Shown piece after piece: positions 8,577 through 16,377 of a stretch of DNA of 41,818 bases. The first letter of the stretch is position 1; each line of letters starts with the position of its first letter. The stretch lies in the IMG/VR virus record IMGVR_UViG_3300037247_001038, positions 1-41,818 of that record; one strand, given 5' to 3'. Under the pieces are notes generated by a model, which saw nothing but the letters and a program-made list of their open reading frames with translations, was not told where the DNA came from and did not search any database. The stretch is from a virus. A program made the translations under genes and the position numbers.

Positions 8577-8694
8577 ATTCCGAACCCGCAAGGTCAAGGG
8601 AGGCAGGCAGCGCCTCGCCTTTAGGAACAACAAGGTGGTCGAGGTGAAGACGACGAAGCGGGGCAGATCGAAGACGAGGCGACCTCGGCGTTGA
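8554..8694 (+). CDS. Highly basic mini-protein, 46 aa
   Basis: The protein MPLKGHVRFRTRKVKGGRQR continues with a Lys/Arg-dense tail (TTKRGRSKTRRPRR). More than a third of the residues are Lys or Arg and none is Asp; the only acidic residue is one Glu. It overlaps the gene before by 23 bases and the next start by 4 bases. Composition suggests nucleic-acid binding, for example DNA condensation in the head. The family is not recognised. Confidence 0.5.
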   Translation: MPLKGHVRFRTRKVKGGRQRLAFRNNKVVEVKTTKRGRSKTRRPRR

Positions 8695-8900
8695 GCGAGC
8701 CAACCATCATCCACTGCCTCTGCCGGCGCGGAGCCTGGGATCGCATCCTGGCAATCATCCTGCCGGATGGTCGGTTGGAGATACGTCAGGATGGGAAGTC
8801 GAGCATCGTGTCGGGCGGGCGCGTCGAGCTCTCCTGTAGCCGCTGCGGCTTCGAGCGAGAATTGGCACTTGACAAGAGTGAGATCGCTGTTGTAGCCTAG
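8691..8900 (+). CDS. Zinc-ribbon-like small protein, 69 aa
   Basis: The TTG start overlaps the preceding stop (CGTTGAGC). The sequence contains CLC near residue 10 and CSRCGF near residue 49, a CxxC knuckle in a beta-rich context (RVELSCSRCGFERELAL). It is the last gene before the scaffold promoter, and that promoter (8869-8898) lies within its 3' end. The function is unknown. Confidence 0.55.
   Translation: MSEPTIIHCLCRRGAWDRILAIILPDGRLEIRQDGKSSIVSGGRVELSCSRCGFERELALDKSEIAVVA
8869..8898 (+). promoter_or_regulatory. Promoter for scaffold/capsid genes (TTGACA-N18-TAGCCT)
   Basis: A perfect -35 TTGACA (8869-8874) is followed after 18 bases by TAGCCT (8893-8898). The expected start near 8905 gives a leader of about 60 bases before the scaffold ATG at 8966. 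It has the same layout as the portal promoter at 40048-40077, which supports it as a phage promoter type. Confidence 0.55.
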
Positions 8901-8924
8901 AGGAAGCTGAATACACGCGGCGTT

Positions 8925-8958
8925 CGCCCTCTTTCTGGGTAGGCTGGGATGGAGGGCG
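8925..8958 (+). promoter_or_regulatory. Leader hairpin overlapping the scaffold ribosome site
   Basis: CGCCCTC (8925-8931) can pair with GAGGGCG (8952-8958) across a 20-base loop. The right arm includes the GGAGGG Shine-Dalgarno of the scaffold gene (ATG 8966). Pairing would hide the ribosome site, so translation of scaffold relative to coat could be tuned. The stem is short and this is not tested. Confidence 0.3.
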
Positions 8959-8965
8959 ATTCTAT

Positions 8966-9910
8966 ATGGCGAAACAAGAGGCAGTCGCAACAGACGCACC
9001 GCCCACTGACGCACCGCCCAGCGACGAGCCGAAGCCGGGCGAGCAGCCTGTCGGTGCTCCGGCGGAGGAGCCGAAGGCTGAAGAGCCCGGCGCAGAGGAG
9101 CCGAAGGGCGAAGGCGAGACCCCTGCCGACGCCGACACCCCATCCGCCTTCGAGAAGATGACCGAGGGCCTGACCGACCCCGATGAGATCGAGGCGGTTC
9201 GGGCGCGTCTGCTTGAGAAGCTACCGGAGGATCGACGCGAGCCCAAGCCGGAGCTCGGAGAGGCAGATACCCAGTCCACCCTCCTGGCCGAGCAGCGCCG
9301 ACAGGAAGGCAAGCGGGAGAACGAGGCGAAGCGCGAGGGCGCGCTAACCCGCCTGAACACGCATCTCAAGCAGGTCAGGCAACGCCTCGCCGCTGACGAC
9401 CCCAGCGACTCCAAGGTCGCCACGCTCCCTGACGACTACGACCCCGACCTCCTCTCCGGCGCCATCAACGAGATCGTTCAATCGGAGATTGCCCTCGCCG
9501 ACCAGGGCGCACGCGAACTCTTCTCCACCGCACTTGCCCAGCGGCTGCAACGGCATGGTGGGCCAATCGCTGACGATGAGTTCAAGCAGATCGTCAAGGA
9601 TGTGGCCGAGAACAAGGTCGAGCACGGCATCGTCGGCGCCTATCTGGACAAGTGGGGAGAGCGGCGCTATCAGGAGGGGCTCACCGAGGGGCAGACCGCC
9701 GCCAAGTCGAAGGACGAGGGCTGGCGCAAGGCCGAGTCCGCAGCCGTGCGCGCTGAACTGATGAGTGAACGTGGGTTGGAGCCGGACGCAGGGCCAGGCA
9801 AGCCCCCTATCGGAAGTCTGGCCAGCGTTAAGAACCCCCAGGAGTACATGGCATTGTCCGAAGAGGACAGAGATCGCTTACTCGTAGGCAGTGGAGGCAA
9901 TAGCAGATGA
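8966..9910 (+). CDS. Capsid scaffolding protein, 314 aa
   Basis: The N-terminal 60 residues are an acidic Pro/Glu/Ala low-complexity region (DAPPTDAPPSDEPKPGEQP). They are followed by charged helices (EIEAVRARLLEKLPEDRREP; LLAEQRRQEGKRENEAKREG) with coiled-coil character and a short C-terminal tail. Length, composition and position immediately before the major capsid gene (4-base overlap, ATGA) are those of scaffolding proteins, which guide procapsid assembly and are then released or cleaved. No protease gene is seen nearby, so exit rather than proteolysis is more likely. Confidence 0.8.
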   Translation: MAKQEAVATDAPPTDAPPSDEPKPGEQPVGAPAEEPKAEEPGAEEPKGEGETPADADTPSAFEKMTEGLTDPDEIEAVRARLLEKLPEDRREPKPELGEADTQSTLLAEQRRQEGKRENEAKREGALTRLNTHLKQVRQRLAADDPSDSKVATLPDDYDPDLLSGAINEIVQSEIALADQGARELFSTALAQRLQRHGGPIADDEFKQIVKDVAENKVEHGIVGAYLDKWGERRYQEGLTEGQTAAKSKDEGWRKAESAAVRAELMSERGLEPDAGPGKPPIGSLASVKNPQEYMALSEEDRDRLLVGSGGNSR

Positions 9911-10767
9911 CAATCGACAACGTGAATCCAGTCGCGTGGGCAGGCGAGCTCCTGCTGAACCTGAACGACAAGCATCAGTACGCGCAGGGCTTCAACCGCA
10001 ACTACGAGGGCGATATCGCCAACTTCGGCGACAGCGTGAAGATCAACTCCATCGGGCGGCCGACCGTTCAGGACTACACGAAGAACGGTTCGCTTACCGG
10101 ACCTGAGACGCTGGTTGACGCGCAGCAGACCTTGCTCATTGACCAGTCGAAGGCGCTCAACTTCGAGATCGATGACATCGACAAGCGCCAGCAAAAGCCG
10201 AAGCTGATGCGGGAGGCTACGAGCGAGGGCGCATGGTCTCTCGCCGACACGGCTGATGTGTACCTCTCCAACGTCCTGAACTCGGCAATCATCTCGGCCA
10301 ACACCCTGACGGCCGCAACGAGCGTTGGCACGGGGCCGGGCGACGATGACGCCTACGAGGTCCTGATCGACCTCGACACCATCCTGAGCGTCAACAACGT
10401 GCCGCGTAACCCAGCGTCTCGCTGGGTCTTCGTCCCGCCGTGGTACGAGGGCGAGCTTCGCAAGGACAACCGCTTCGTGTCCTTCGGCACGCAGGCCAAC
10501 CGCGAGAACCTGCGAGGCATGCCGGTCGGCGAGGCGGCGGGGTTCACGATCTACGTGTCGAACAACGTGCCAGGTACGAGGCCGGCCTATGACATCCTGG
10601 CTGGCTATACGGGAGCCGCGACGTTCGCCGAGCAGATTCCGGTCGGCTCCTTCCAGGCGTTCCGCCCGGAGGCCAGCTTCTCCGACGCGATGAAGGTCTT
10701 GCATCTGTACGGCGCGAAGGTGCTCCGGCCCTACGCGCTCGCCAAGTGCGTTGCGACCCAGGCTTAA
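9907..10767 (+). CDS. Major capsid protein (HK97 fold, P22-coat-like), 286 aa
   Basis: The N-terminal arm (PVAWAGELLLNLNDKHQYAQ) is followed by NRNYEGDIANFGDSVKINSI, TVQDYTKN, then LIDQSKALNFEIDDIDKRQQ. This is the pattern of P22-type coat proteins of the HK97 fold (E-loop entry, spine helix with IDD.D..Q). Later segments (RWVFVPPWYEGELRKDNRF; GFTIYVSNNVPG) fit the A and P domains. It forms the icosahedral shell. The gene follows the scaffold with ATGA overlap and is probably co-transcribed from the promoter at 8869. Confidence 0.92.
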   Translation: MTIDNVNPVAWAGELLLNLNDKHQYAQGFNRNYEGDIANFGDSVKINSIGRPTVQDYTKNGSLTGPETLVDAQQTLLIDQSKALNFEIDDIDKRQQKPKLMREATSEGAWSLADTADVYLSNVLNSAIISANTLTAATSVGTGPGDDDAYEVLIDLDTILSVNNVPRNPASRWVFVPPWYEGELRKDNRFVSFGTQANRENLRGMPVGEAAGFTIYVSNNVPGTRPAYDILAGYTGAATFAEQIPVGSFQAFRPEASFSDAMKVLHLYGAKVLRPYALAKCVATQA

Positions 10768-10794
10768 GCGCCGAGTGGAATAGGAGATTGAACC

Positions 10795-11181
10795 ATGGCA
10801 ACAACCCCAATCACACCAGTTGACCCGACCTTCAACACGCGGAGCGACGACCTCGTGGCACTCGGCACCGTTGCAAGCGCACCAGCCGAAGGGTGGGTGA
10901 TCGCTGCCGGCGGCAAGTGCAACGGTCGGCTCGTCCTGTTCTTCGAGGCCGACGGCTCAGGCGACACCGTGACGATCAAGGCGGGCGACCGCCCACCGGC
11001 CCAGGACGCGGACTACGGCGACGACGACATTGTCCTGGCCGCGAGTGACCTGCGAGCCTACATCCCGACGGGTCGCTTCATCCAGGATGACAGCACAATC
11101 GAAGCTGTCTGCACCGATGGTGGGACTCGCTGCTACGCGATGATCATCCCGTACGCTGGACCAGGATACCCGCTGACGTAA
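10795..11181 (+). CDS. Putative head decoration or head-stabilising protein, 128 aa
   Basis: A small beta-rich protein (NGRLVLFFEADGSGDTVTIK; DDIVLAASDLRAYIPTG) directly downstream of the coat gene, the usual place for decoration proteins. The start ATG at 10795 follows an AGGAGA site. The sequence alternates hydrophobic strands with Gly/Asp turns, and two Cys (ICTDGG and TRCYAM region) lie near the end. The function is inferred from position, length and all-beta character; no family is recognised. Confidence 0.55.
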   Translation: MATTPITPVDPTFNTRSDDLVALGTVASAPAEGWVIAAGGKCNGRLVLFFEADGSGDTVTIKAGDRPPAQDADYGDDDIVLAASDLRAYIPTGRFIQDDSTIEAVCTDGGTRCYAMIIPYAGPGYPLT

Positions 11182-11216
11182 TAGGCGAACTGTGATTCCG
11201 AGAAAGGGGATTAACA

Positions 11217-12011
11217 ATGCCTAACGGAAACTGGCTAACACGCTCTTCCTACATGCCGCTGGTGCGGAAGCATGTGAAGGGGCCAATGTGGCAGAACGAA
11301 CCCGGCACGGACTTCTGGCTTACGCCGGGCCCGACTGCCAGCGAGGCTGCCTCCACCGCCACCATTGAACAGCTCGTAGAGGGTGGCTGGACGGCTACCT
11401 CACTCGTGGATACAGAAGGCTCGGCCGCCGACTTCATGGCCTCTGCGGACAAGGGCGTGCCGAATCACTTCCTGACTAACGCTACCGCTGACCTTCTGGA
11501 ATCGCCAACGGTCTTCGGCAACTACGAGCACGCCTGGCAGGCGATGCGTTGTGCCGGCCTGAACTCGATTCCCAAGAAACTCGTTTGCGAGTTCTGGGGT
11601 GCGATGTCCGTCCACTCGGCAGATGAGCCGAGAACCGGCTGGGGGCTCATTGAGGATGGCGGTGGCGTTGCCACCGAAGCTGACCAGCTCGCGTTCATCT
11701 CGTCCGACTCGTCCAACTTCCAACTCGCTGCGAATGGCGGCGCCGGTGCGCTGACAGATGCGGGTCTCGCCGACGACGCGCTCTGGCACCTGTTCACCAT
11801 CGAGGTCGCACTCGGCCCGTCGCTCTGCTACTGGTACGTCGACGGCGCGTTGCAGGGCTCCATCGCCATCACGGAAGACCAGTGGCCGGCCAAGTTCGGC
11901 TTCCACGCCCTGACGACCAACCGGCCGTTCCTTGGCACTGTCCACATCTACTACTCGTGGTCGGGCGTGGGCTCTGACCTCGGTGCAGTACCGACGAGCG
12001 CAGCCGACTGA
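11217..12011 (+). CDS. Virion protein with LamG/concanavalin-like jelly roll, 264 aa
   Basis: After a polar N-terminal 80 residues the protein has the strand pattern of a laminin-G/concanavalin A-like lectin domain: AWQAMRCAGL, LVCEFWGAMSVH, GWGLIEDGGG, LWHLFTIEVALG, CYWYVDGALQGSI and FLGTVHIYYSW. WHxFxIxxx...YVDG is the diagnostic part. These domains bind carbohydrate or act as trimeric capsid decorations. Located after the decoration gene and before the connector, it may be an exposed head fibre or neck appendage. The ATG at 11217 has an AAAGGGG site. Confidence 0.65.
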   Translation: MPNGNWLTRSSYMPLVRKHVKGPMWQNEPGTDFWLTPGPTASEAASTATIEQLVEGGWTATSLVDTEGSAADFMASADKGVPNHFLTNATADLLESPTVFGNYEHAWQAMRCAGLNSIPKKLVCEFWGAMSVHSADEPRTGWGLIEDGGGVATEADQLAFISSDSSNFQLAANGGAGALTDAGLADDALWHLFTIEVALGPSLCYWYVDGALQGSIAITEDQWPAKFGFHALTTNRPFLGTVHIYYSWSGVGSDLGAVPTSAAD

Positions 12012-12295
12012 TGATTGAGTTCGCAGTCCGGGTGAAGGGGCTACATGCTGAGGACGACGGCCAGGCCACCTGGGTACTGGCCGTCGACCCTCAGGGCGGC
12101 GTGCTGATCGTCCACGAAGACAAGACGCTGCACTGGCATCCCCTTGCCGACTGCACCTTCGCCAAGCTCATCCCACCGGACAGGCCGCGCCCTGTCTTCG
12201 CTGTGCAGCCTGCGAAGCCTGCCAACAAGCCGGACCCCCTCGTGGTGCCCAACAGGGCTGCACTGAGGGCGCTGGAAAGGAACGGCCCGGAATGA
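12011..12295 (+). CDS. Small beta-rich protein, 94 aa
   Basis: The start overlaps the previous stop (TGATG), and the stop overlaps the next ATG. The first 60 residues are beta (FAVRVKGLH, TWVLAVDPQGGVLIVHEDKT, HWHPLADCTFAKLIPP) and look like a small SH3-like barrel; the rest is a Pro/Lys-rich tail. It may be distantly related in fold to the 8301 and 12292 proteins. The function is unknown. Confidence 0.55.
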   Translation: MIEFAVRVKGLHAEDDGQATWVLAVDPQGGVLIVHEDKTLHWHPLADCTFAKLIPPDRPRPVFAVQPAKPANKPDPLVVPNRAALRALERNGPE

Positions 12296-12519
12296 ACATC
12301 GAACTCATCGTGGAGCGAGGTTCGCGGGAGAACATCCCCTACGTTGGGTTCGTGGCCCGCGAGACCGAGGATGCGGTGGTGCTCGTCTTCCACGGCGCCC
12401 AGCGGTCTAAGCCGCCATTCTTCGCCATCAAGAAGGATCGCATTCTTGAGCGCCACGTTCTGAGGAAGGTTCAAGCCCGGATACCCAAGACTGCGGAACT
12501 CGTGGAGGCTGTTGCATGA
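12292..12519 (+). CDS. Small beta-barrel-like protein, 75 aa (similar to 8301-8576)
   Basis: Tightly coupled to both neighbours by ATGA overlaps. The core YVGFVARETEDAVVLVFHGA and FFAIKKDRILERHVLRK matches the layout of the 91-aa protein at 8301 (SVGLLYREDDTALVLIQS, SLVIPRSAIREVREL). This suggests an old duplication of one small barrel family on either side of scaffold and coat. The function is unknown. Confidence 0.55.
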   Translation: MNIELIVERGSRENIPYVGFVARETEDAVVLVFHGAQRSKPPFFAIKKDRILERHVLRKVQARIPKTAELVEAVA

Positions 12520-12923
12520 CCACGACAATTACCTATCTCTGCCCGAACTGCACGACGCCGCTGGACCTCAGCAAGTTCGTCTGCCGCTGCGGGCACTTCG
12601 TTGTCGACAGTCCTATCGGCATCGCCAGCCGTCCCGTCAACGCGAAGATCACGGGCGCGTCCGGCCCCCCGGGCCGCTACGCCTCGCTCGGCGACGGAAA
12701 CGATGTGGATGGCACAGAGACCATCGCGGACGGCGGCACCATCGATCATGGACTGGGCGCCATACCAACTCACGCAACCGTCACCGCCTCCGTCTCTGGT
12801 GAGGTCGCCTACATTACGTCGATGTCTGCAACACAGTTGACTGTCGCGATCAAGAGCGCGGCCGGGGCAGCGGGCACAACGCAGCCGATCACCTGGACGG
12901 CGGCGAACATCTTTCCTAGCTAG
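12516..12923 (+). CDS. Zinc ribbon fused to a beta-sandwich virion domain, 135 aa
   Basis: The N-terminal 30 residues form a compact zinc ribbon (LCPNCTTPLDLSK then VCRCGHF; Cys at about 9, 12, 23, 25). Residues 60-135 are a beta domain (DGGTIDHGLG, THATVTASVSGEVAYITSMS, TQLTVAIKS) of a type seen at the ends of phage fibre and appendage proteins. The fusion is unusual. The gene precedes the connector and probably encodes a small neck or appendage protein. The ATG at 12516 overlaps the previous stop. Confidence 0.6.
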   Translation: MTTTITYLCPNCTTPLDLSKFVCRCGHFVVDSPIGIASRPVNAKITGASGPPGRYASLGDGNDVDGTETIADGGTIDHGLGAIPTHATVTASVSGEVAYITSMSATQLTVAIKSAAGAAGTTQPITWTAANIFPS

Positions 12924-12941
12924 CAATCATGGAGGCCCAGC

Positions 12942-14345
12942 TTGGCCACGATCTCACGTCAGGCACTCCGCACCAAGATCGGGCGCGACCAGGCGTGGCT
13001 CCGCTTCGCTCCTGCCGCCCCTGAGACGGCCTCCGGTACTACGACCGCCCAAGGCGCCGCTGACGGCACCACCATCATAGACACCGACATCTATTCCTCT
13101 GCCATCGACCAGCTCGTCCGGCAGAGGAGCGTCATCTGCATCACGTCGGGCGACGAGCGCGGCGAGCGCCGATACGCCACCGGCCCGCCCACCACGGCGG
13201 GCGTGATCACTGTCTCGCCTGCCTTCAGTTCTCAGCAGGAGGCCAGTGTCACGTATGAAGTCTGGGACCCCGATGGGCCGCACCCCGACATCATCGACCG
13301 GATGATCGACAAGGCGCTGCTGGAAGACTGCTGGCGGTGGGTGCCGGTGCCGATCACGTATGTTCCCTACGGCGACTTCGGCGAGGAGCTGGCCGTGTCC
13401 ACGAACGATCTCGTGGATGGCGCCGTGACGGCCTGGACAGGCACGAACGCTACACCGACTATCGTATCCCAGACACCGCCGCAGGAGTTTGTCCGGCGCG
13501 TGGTGCGTATCAACGCTACTGCTGGCGCGGGCTACCTGGAGAGCCAGACAATCGACGTAGACCCCGATAATCGAGATGCGTGGCACATAGAGGCACTGGT
13601 TCGCGCCCAAGGCGCTGGCGCGGCTGTAGGGGACGCTCGTATCGTTCTATGGGACAAGACGAACGGTGCAGCTATCACGCCCACCACGGCGCTTACTTGG
13701 GTAGCTCGTGGGTGGGGGCTGATCAAGTCGGACTTCACCATCCCGGCGACTTGCTACCAGATTGCCATCCGGCTGCTGACGCAGAACAATGGCGAGGATA
13801 CCGACTGGGCCTGGGTGCAGGCTTGGCCCAAGGACCAGACGCGATTCTCGCTGCCGCAGCGGATTGTGGCGCTCAAGCACGTGGGCGCGACCTTCGTGCG
13901 CGTCGGGGACATCTTCGGCAACTTCAAGCGCGCCCCCTGGGATGGCTCCCTTGACCACCGCGACATAGGTGGCACAGGCGTTCAGCTTGAGATTGAGCCG
14001 CAAATAGGTGCCCATGCACTCTGGTTCTACGAGCGCGACAGCTTTCCGATTCTCACTACGGCTACGCCGGCGGCAACGGACGACGATAACACCACTTGGG
14101 CAGCCGAAGTCTGGCTGCGCACCGCCGTCACCTGGGAGCTCTACCGCTGGCTAGGCCAGCGGGACCGGAAGACGGAGCAGGGCGCGCCGGAGGGCGCTGA
14201 GCAGCCGATCCCACGCGGCTGGCGCGAGGCTGAGCAGGACGCACTCGAAGAGCTGCTCGCCATGCAGCAGGAATACGGCGCGGCACCCATGATCGTGGAA
14301 GATGCTGCCCACCCAGCGCACAGAGCAACCCAGCCGGTGAACTAG
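12942..14345 (+). CDS. Head-tail connector/neck protein with jelly-roll insertion, 467 aa
   Basis: The start is TTG at 12942, fixed by GGAGG seven bases upstream. N- and C-terminal parts (IIDRMIDKALLEDCWRWVP near 112-130; WLRTAVTWELYRWLGQRD near 388-405) fit a tail-tubular/adaptor type protein. Between them residues 150-290 (FVRRVVRINATAGAGYLESQ, WHIEALVRAQG, WGLIKSDFTIP, AWVQAWP) have the pattern of a carbohydrate-binding-module jelly roll. Such insertions decorate necks of podoviruses and may bind the cell surface. Order (coat, decoration, connector, hub, fibre) supports the call; homology is inferred, not computed. Confidence 0.6.
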   Translation: MATISRQALRTKIGRDQAWLRFAPAAPETASGTTTAQGAADGTTIIDTDIYSSAIDQLVRQRSVICITSGDERGERRYATGPPTTAGVITVSPAFSSQQEASVTYEVWDPDGPHPDIIDRMIDKALLEDCWRWVPVPITYVPYGDFGEELAVSTNDLVDGAVTAWTGTNATPTIVSQTPPQEFVRRVVRINATAGAGYLESQTIDVDPDNRDAWHIEALVRAQGAGAAVGDARIVLWDKTNGAAITPTTALTWVARGWGLIKSDFTIPATCYQIAIRLLTQNNGEDTDWAWVQAWPKDQTRFSLPQRIVALKHVGATFVRVGDIFGNFKRAPWDGSLDHRDIGGTGVQLEIEPQIGAHALWFYERDSFPILTTATPAATDDDNTTWAAEVWLRTAVTWELYRWLGQRDRKTEQGAPEGAEQPIPRGWREAEQDALEELLAMQQEYGAAPMIVEDAAHPAHRATQPVN

Positions 14346-14349
14346 CCTC

Positions 14350-16377
14350 ATGGCTGAGGTCGAACTGTTCCGAGGCGAAGCAGGGGGCTTCGGGGACGCG
14401 CAGCGCGATCCGCGCCGGCCGGATGGGTATGCCAGTACATTGCACGGGATCATCGCCGGCGGCGGCTTCAGCCCCTACTTCCTGGGCACGGAGGTCTCCT
14501 GGGGCGTACAGGCGGCTGAATACCGCTCCGGCGCAGACTGGCTCAACAACGCCGGCAGCCCGCTGATCCTTGTGGTCGGCGGCGAGGTGGGCGACGCTCG
14601 CTGTTTGGCGATTGATTCCGCTGGCGCTGTTAGCCTAGATCGTACCTTCACCGGCAAGACTATCGTGCCGGAGCGCACCACACTTGCCTCGGCACTCCAC
14701 TCAGACGGCTCCACAGTACCCTACTTCTTTGTTTGCTTCGGCTCATCGGGCGACATGGAGTATCGAACGAAGGCTGGGGGTTGGGCAACGGTTGCGGCTG
14801 GCGATAGGCCCAAGCAGGCGCACGGCCTCCTCTCCGAGAACGGCAACCTCTGGGCGATCCTGACCAACGGCTACCAGGTTCGCAAGTGGCCGGCGGGAAC
14901 GAATCCCGTGAGCGGGACAGCGGGCGCGGCCATTGACGTGGGCACCTCCAACTGGAAGATTCTCGGCGCGGCGGTGCTTGCGCGCTCCTACATCGTGTTC
15001 GTCAAGCCGGACGGCATCTATGTCTACGACATCGATACCAACCGCTTCGAGAACATCGCCCCCTGGCTGAAGAACAACATCCACCAGTTGACAGGCAAGG
15101 GCACGACGGAATGGGGCGGCGATGTCTATGTGCCGCTCGGCTGGGGCGGGATGCTGCGCGTGACGCAGAACCTAGAAATCCTGGACGCCAGCCCCGTGCC
15201 ACGCAACCGCCGCCCCGATGTGGAGACGCCCGGCCGCTACCGCGTCTCTGCGATGGTCGGCGATGCGCGCTACCTCTACGCCGCGCACGAGCCCTACTGG
15301 CAGCTCCTACAGGACGAGATCGACCTAGCCGTGCTCACGACGGCGAATGACGCCGCCTTTAACGACCGCACGGCCGTCTCTACGGACGGGGATGCCTTCA
15401 CGAACTTCACGCTCAACGACGTGAACCCCGGCAGCGCGACCTCGTTCATCTATGTTGGCGCGACCAGCCGCTTCCTGATGCCCATCCTCGGCATTACCGC
15501 TCCAACGGCCCTCTCGAGTACGCCGACGGTCCAATACTGGGACGGGGACTCCTGGGAGAGCGTCTCTATCAAGGACTACACCGCCCAATTCACGCGCATC
15601 GGCGGCGTGGTGCCCGATGCCCGCATTCCCGATGATTGGGCGCAGAATGCGGTGGACGGCACTACGCGCTATTGGCTACGCATCAACGTGCCCAGCAACG
15701 TACAGACCGACACGGCCATCTGGGAAGTGGTAGCTGTTCCCGACGTGGTTCCTGTCTCCGGCACGAACACCGACGAGGATGCCTTCGACCGGGCCGGCGC
15801 CCGTACGCACATCTTCCGTGGCTACTCGGTTGGGGACGAAATGCACTGGGATGATATCGGCTCGCTTGCCGACGATCACAGCTTCCTCCTCTTCTTCACT
15901 ACTCTCTGGGCCCAGAACGCAGGGCGCCACCTGATCGCTGTTGGCCCCCTGAACTACGAACTCCTGCCTCTCGGCATTTCCGGCGAACCACGGATGGTGC
16001 GCTACCCCAACTGCGTCAACGGGTTCGCTTCGATCTGGCGCGGCGGTGCCGATGACCGGATTTCACAGGAGGAGCACGCGCCGACCACGGTGAAGCAGAT
16101 CGCTGTCTTGCACGTCTACGGCAAGGACGCCAACGAGGGGGACCGCATCCAGGCGTGGGTGAAGTGGGATGACAAGGAGGCGGTGCCGGTTGGCTTCAAC
16201 TTCGGCCTGCCCTGCCGTCTCTACATCGATCCGCCCTCCGAGCGCGGCCAGGGCTATGAGTACGCCGTCTGGATCGGCGTGGAGGATGCCGTCCGTGATG
16301 AGCGGGTGCCCCTCATCACCCGCGTCGTGGCCGAGGTCATCGAAGTCACGGGCGATGCAGTAGAGGCGAGCGTGTGA
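14350..16377 (+). CDS. Tail hub/nozzle-type beta-propeller-like protein, 675 aa
   Basis: A long beta-rich protein with repeating blades in the first 330 residues (SPLILVVGGEVGDARCLAID, LLSENGNLWAILTNGYQVRK, SYIVFVKPDGIYVYDIDTNR, TTEWGGDVYVPLGWGG). A distinct insertion follows at about 365-470 (ATSFIYVGATSRF, VQYWDGDSWESVSIKDYTAQ, YWLRINVP). Size and place between connector and fibre match podoviral tail tubular B/gp10-type nozzle proteins, which form the short tail tube. The last four bases overlap the fibre start (GTGA). The insertion module resembles a common add-on of environmental phage tail proteins. Confidence 0.6.
   Translation: MAEVELFRGEAGGFGDAQRDPRRPDGYASTLHGIIAGGGFSPYFLGTEVSWGVQAAEYRSGADWLNNAGSPLILVVGGEVGDARCLAIDSAGAVSLDRTFTGKTIVPERTTLASALHSDGSTVPYFFVCFGSSGDMEYRTKAGGWATVAAGDRPKQAHGLLSENGNLWAILTNGYQVRKWPAGTNPVSGTAGAAIDVGTSNWKILGAAVLARSYIVFVKPDGIYVYDIDTNRFENIAPWLKNNIHQLTGKGTTEWGGDVYVPLGWGGMLRVTQNLEILDASPVPRNRRPDVETPGRYRVSAMVGDARYLYAAHEPYWQLLQDEIDLAVLTTANDAAFNDRTAVSTDGDAFTNFTLNDVNPGSATSFIYVGATSRFLMPILGITAPTALSSTPTVQYWDGDSWESVSIKDYTAQFTRIGGVVPDARIPDDWAQNAVDGTTRYWLRINVPSNVQTDTAIWEVVAVPDVVPVSGTNTDEDAFDRAGARTHIFRGYSVGDEMHWDDIGSLADDHSFLLFFTTLWAQNAGRHLIAVGPLNYELLPLGISGEPRMVRYPNCVNGFASIWRGGADDRISQEEHAPTTVKQIAVLHVYGKDANEGDRIQAWVKWDDKEAVPVGFNFGLPCRLYIDPPSERGQGYEYAVWIGVEDAVRDERVPLITRVVAEVIEVTGDAVEASV

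Noticed and set aside
9670-10704. Long minus-strand ORF (344 codons) opposite scaffold and capsid genes
   Set aside because: Antisense shadow; the capsid frame is clear and the antisense product has shadow-like composition.
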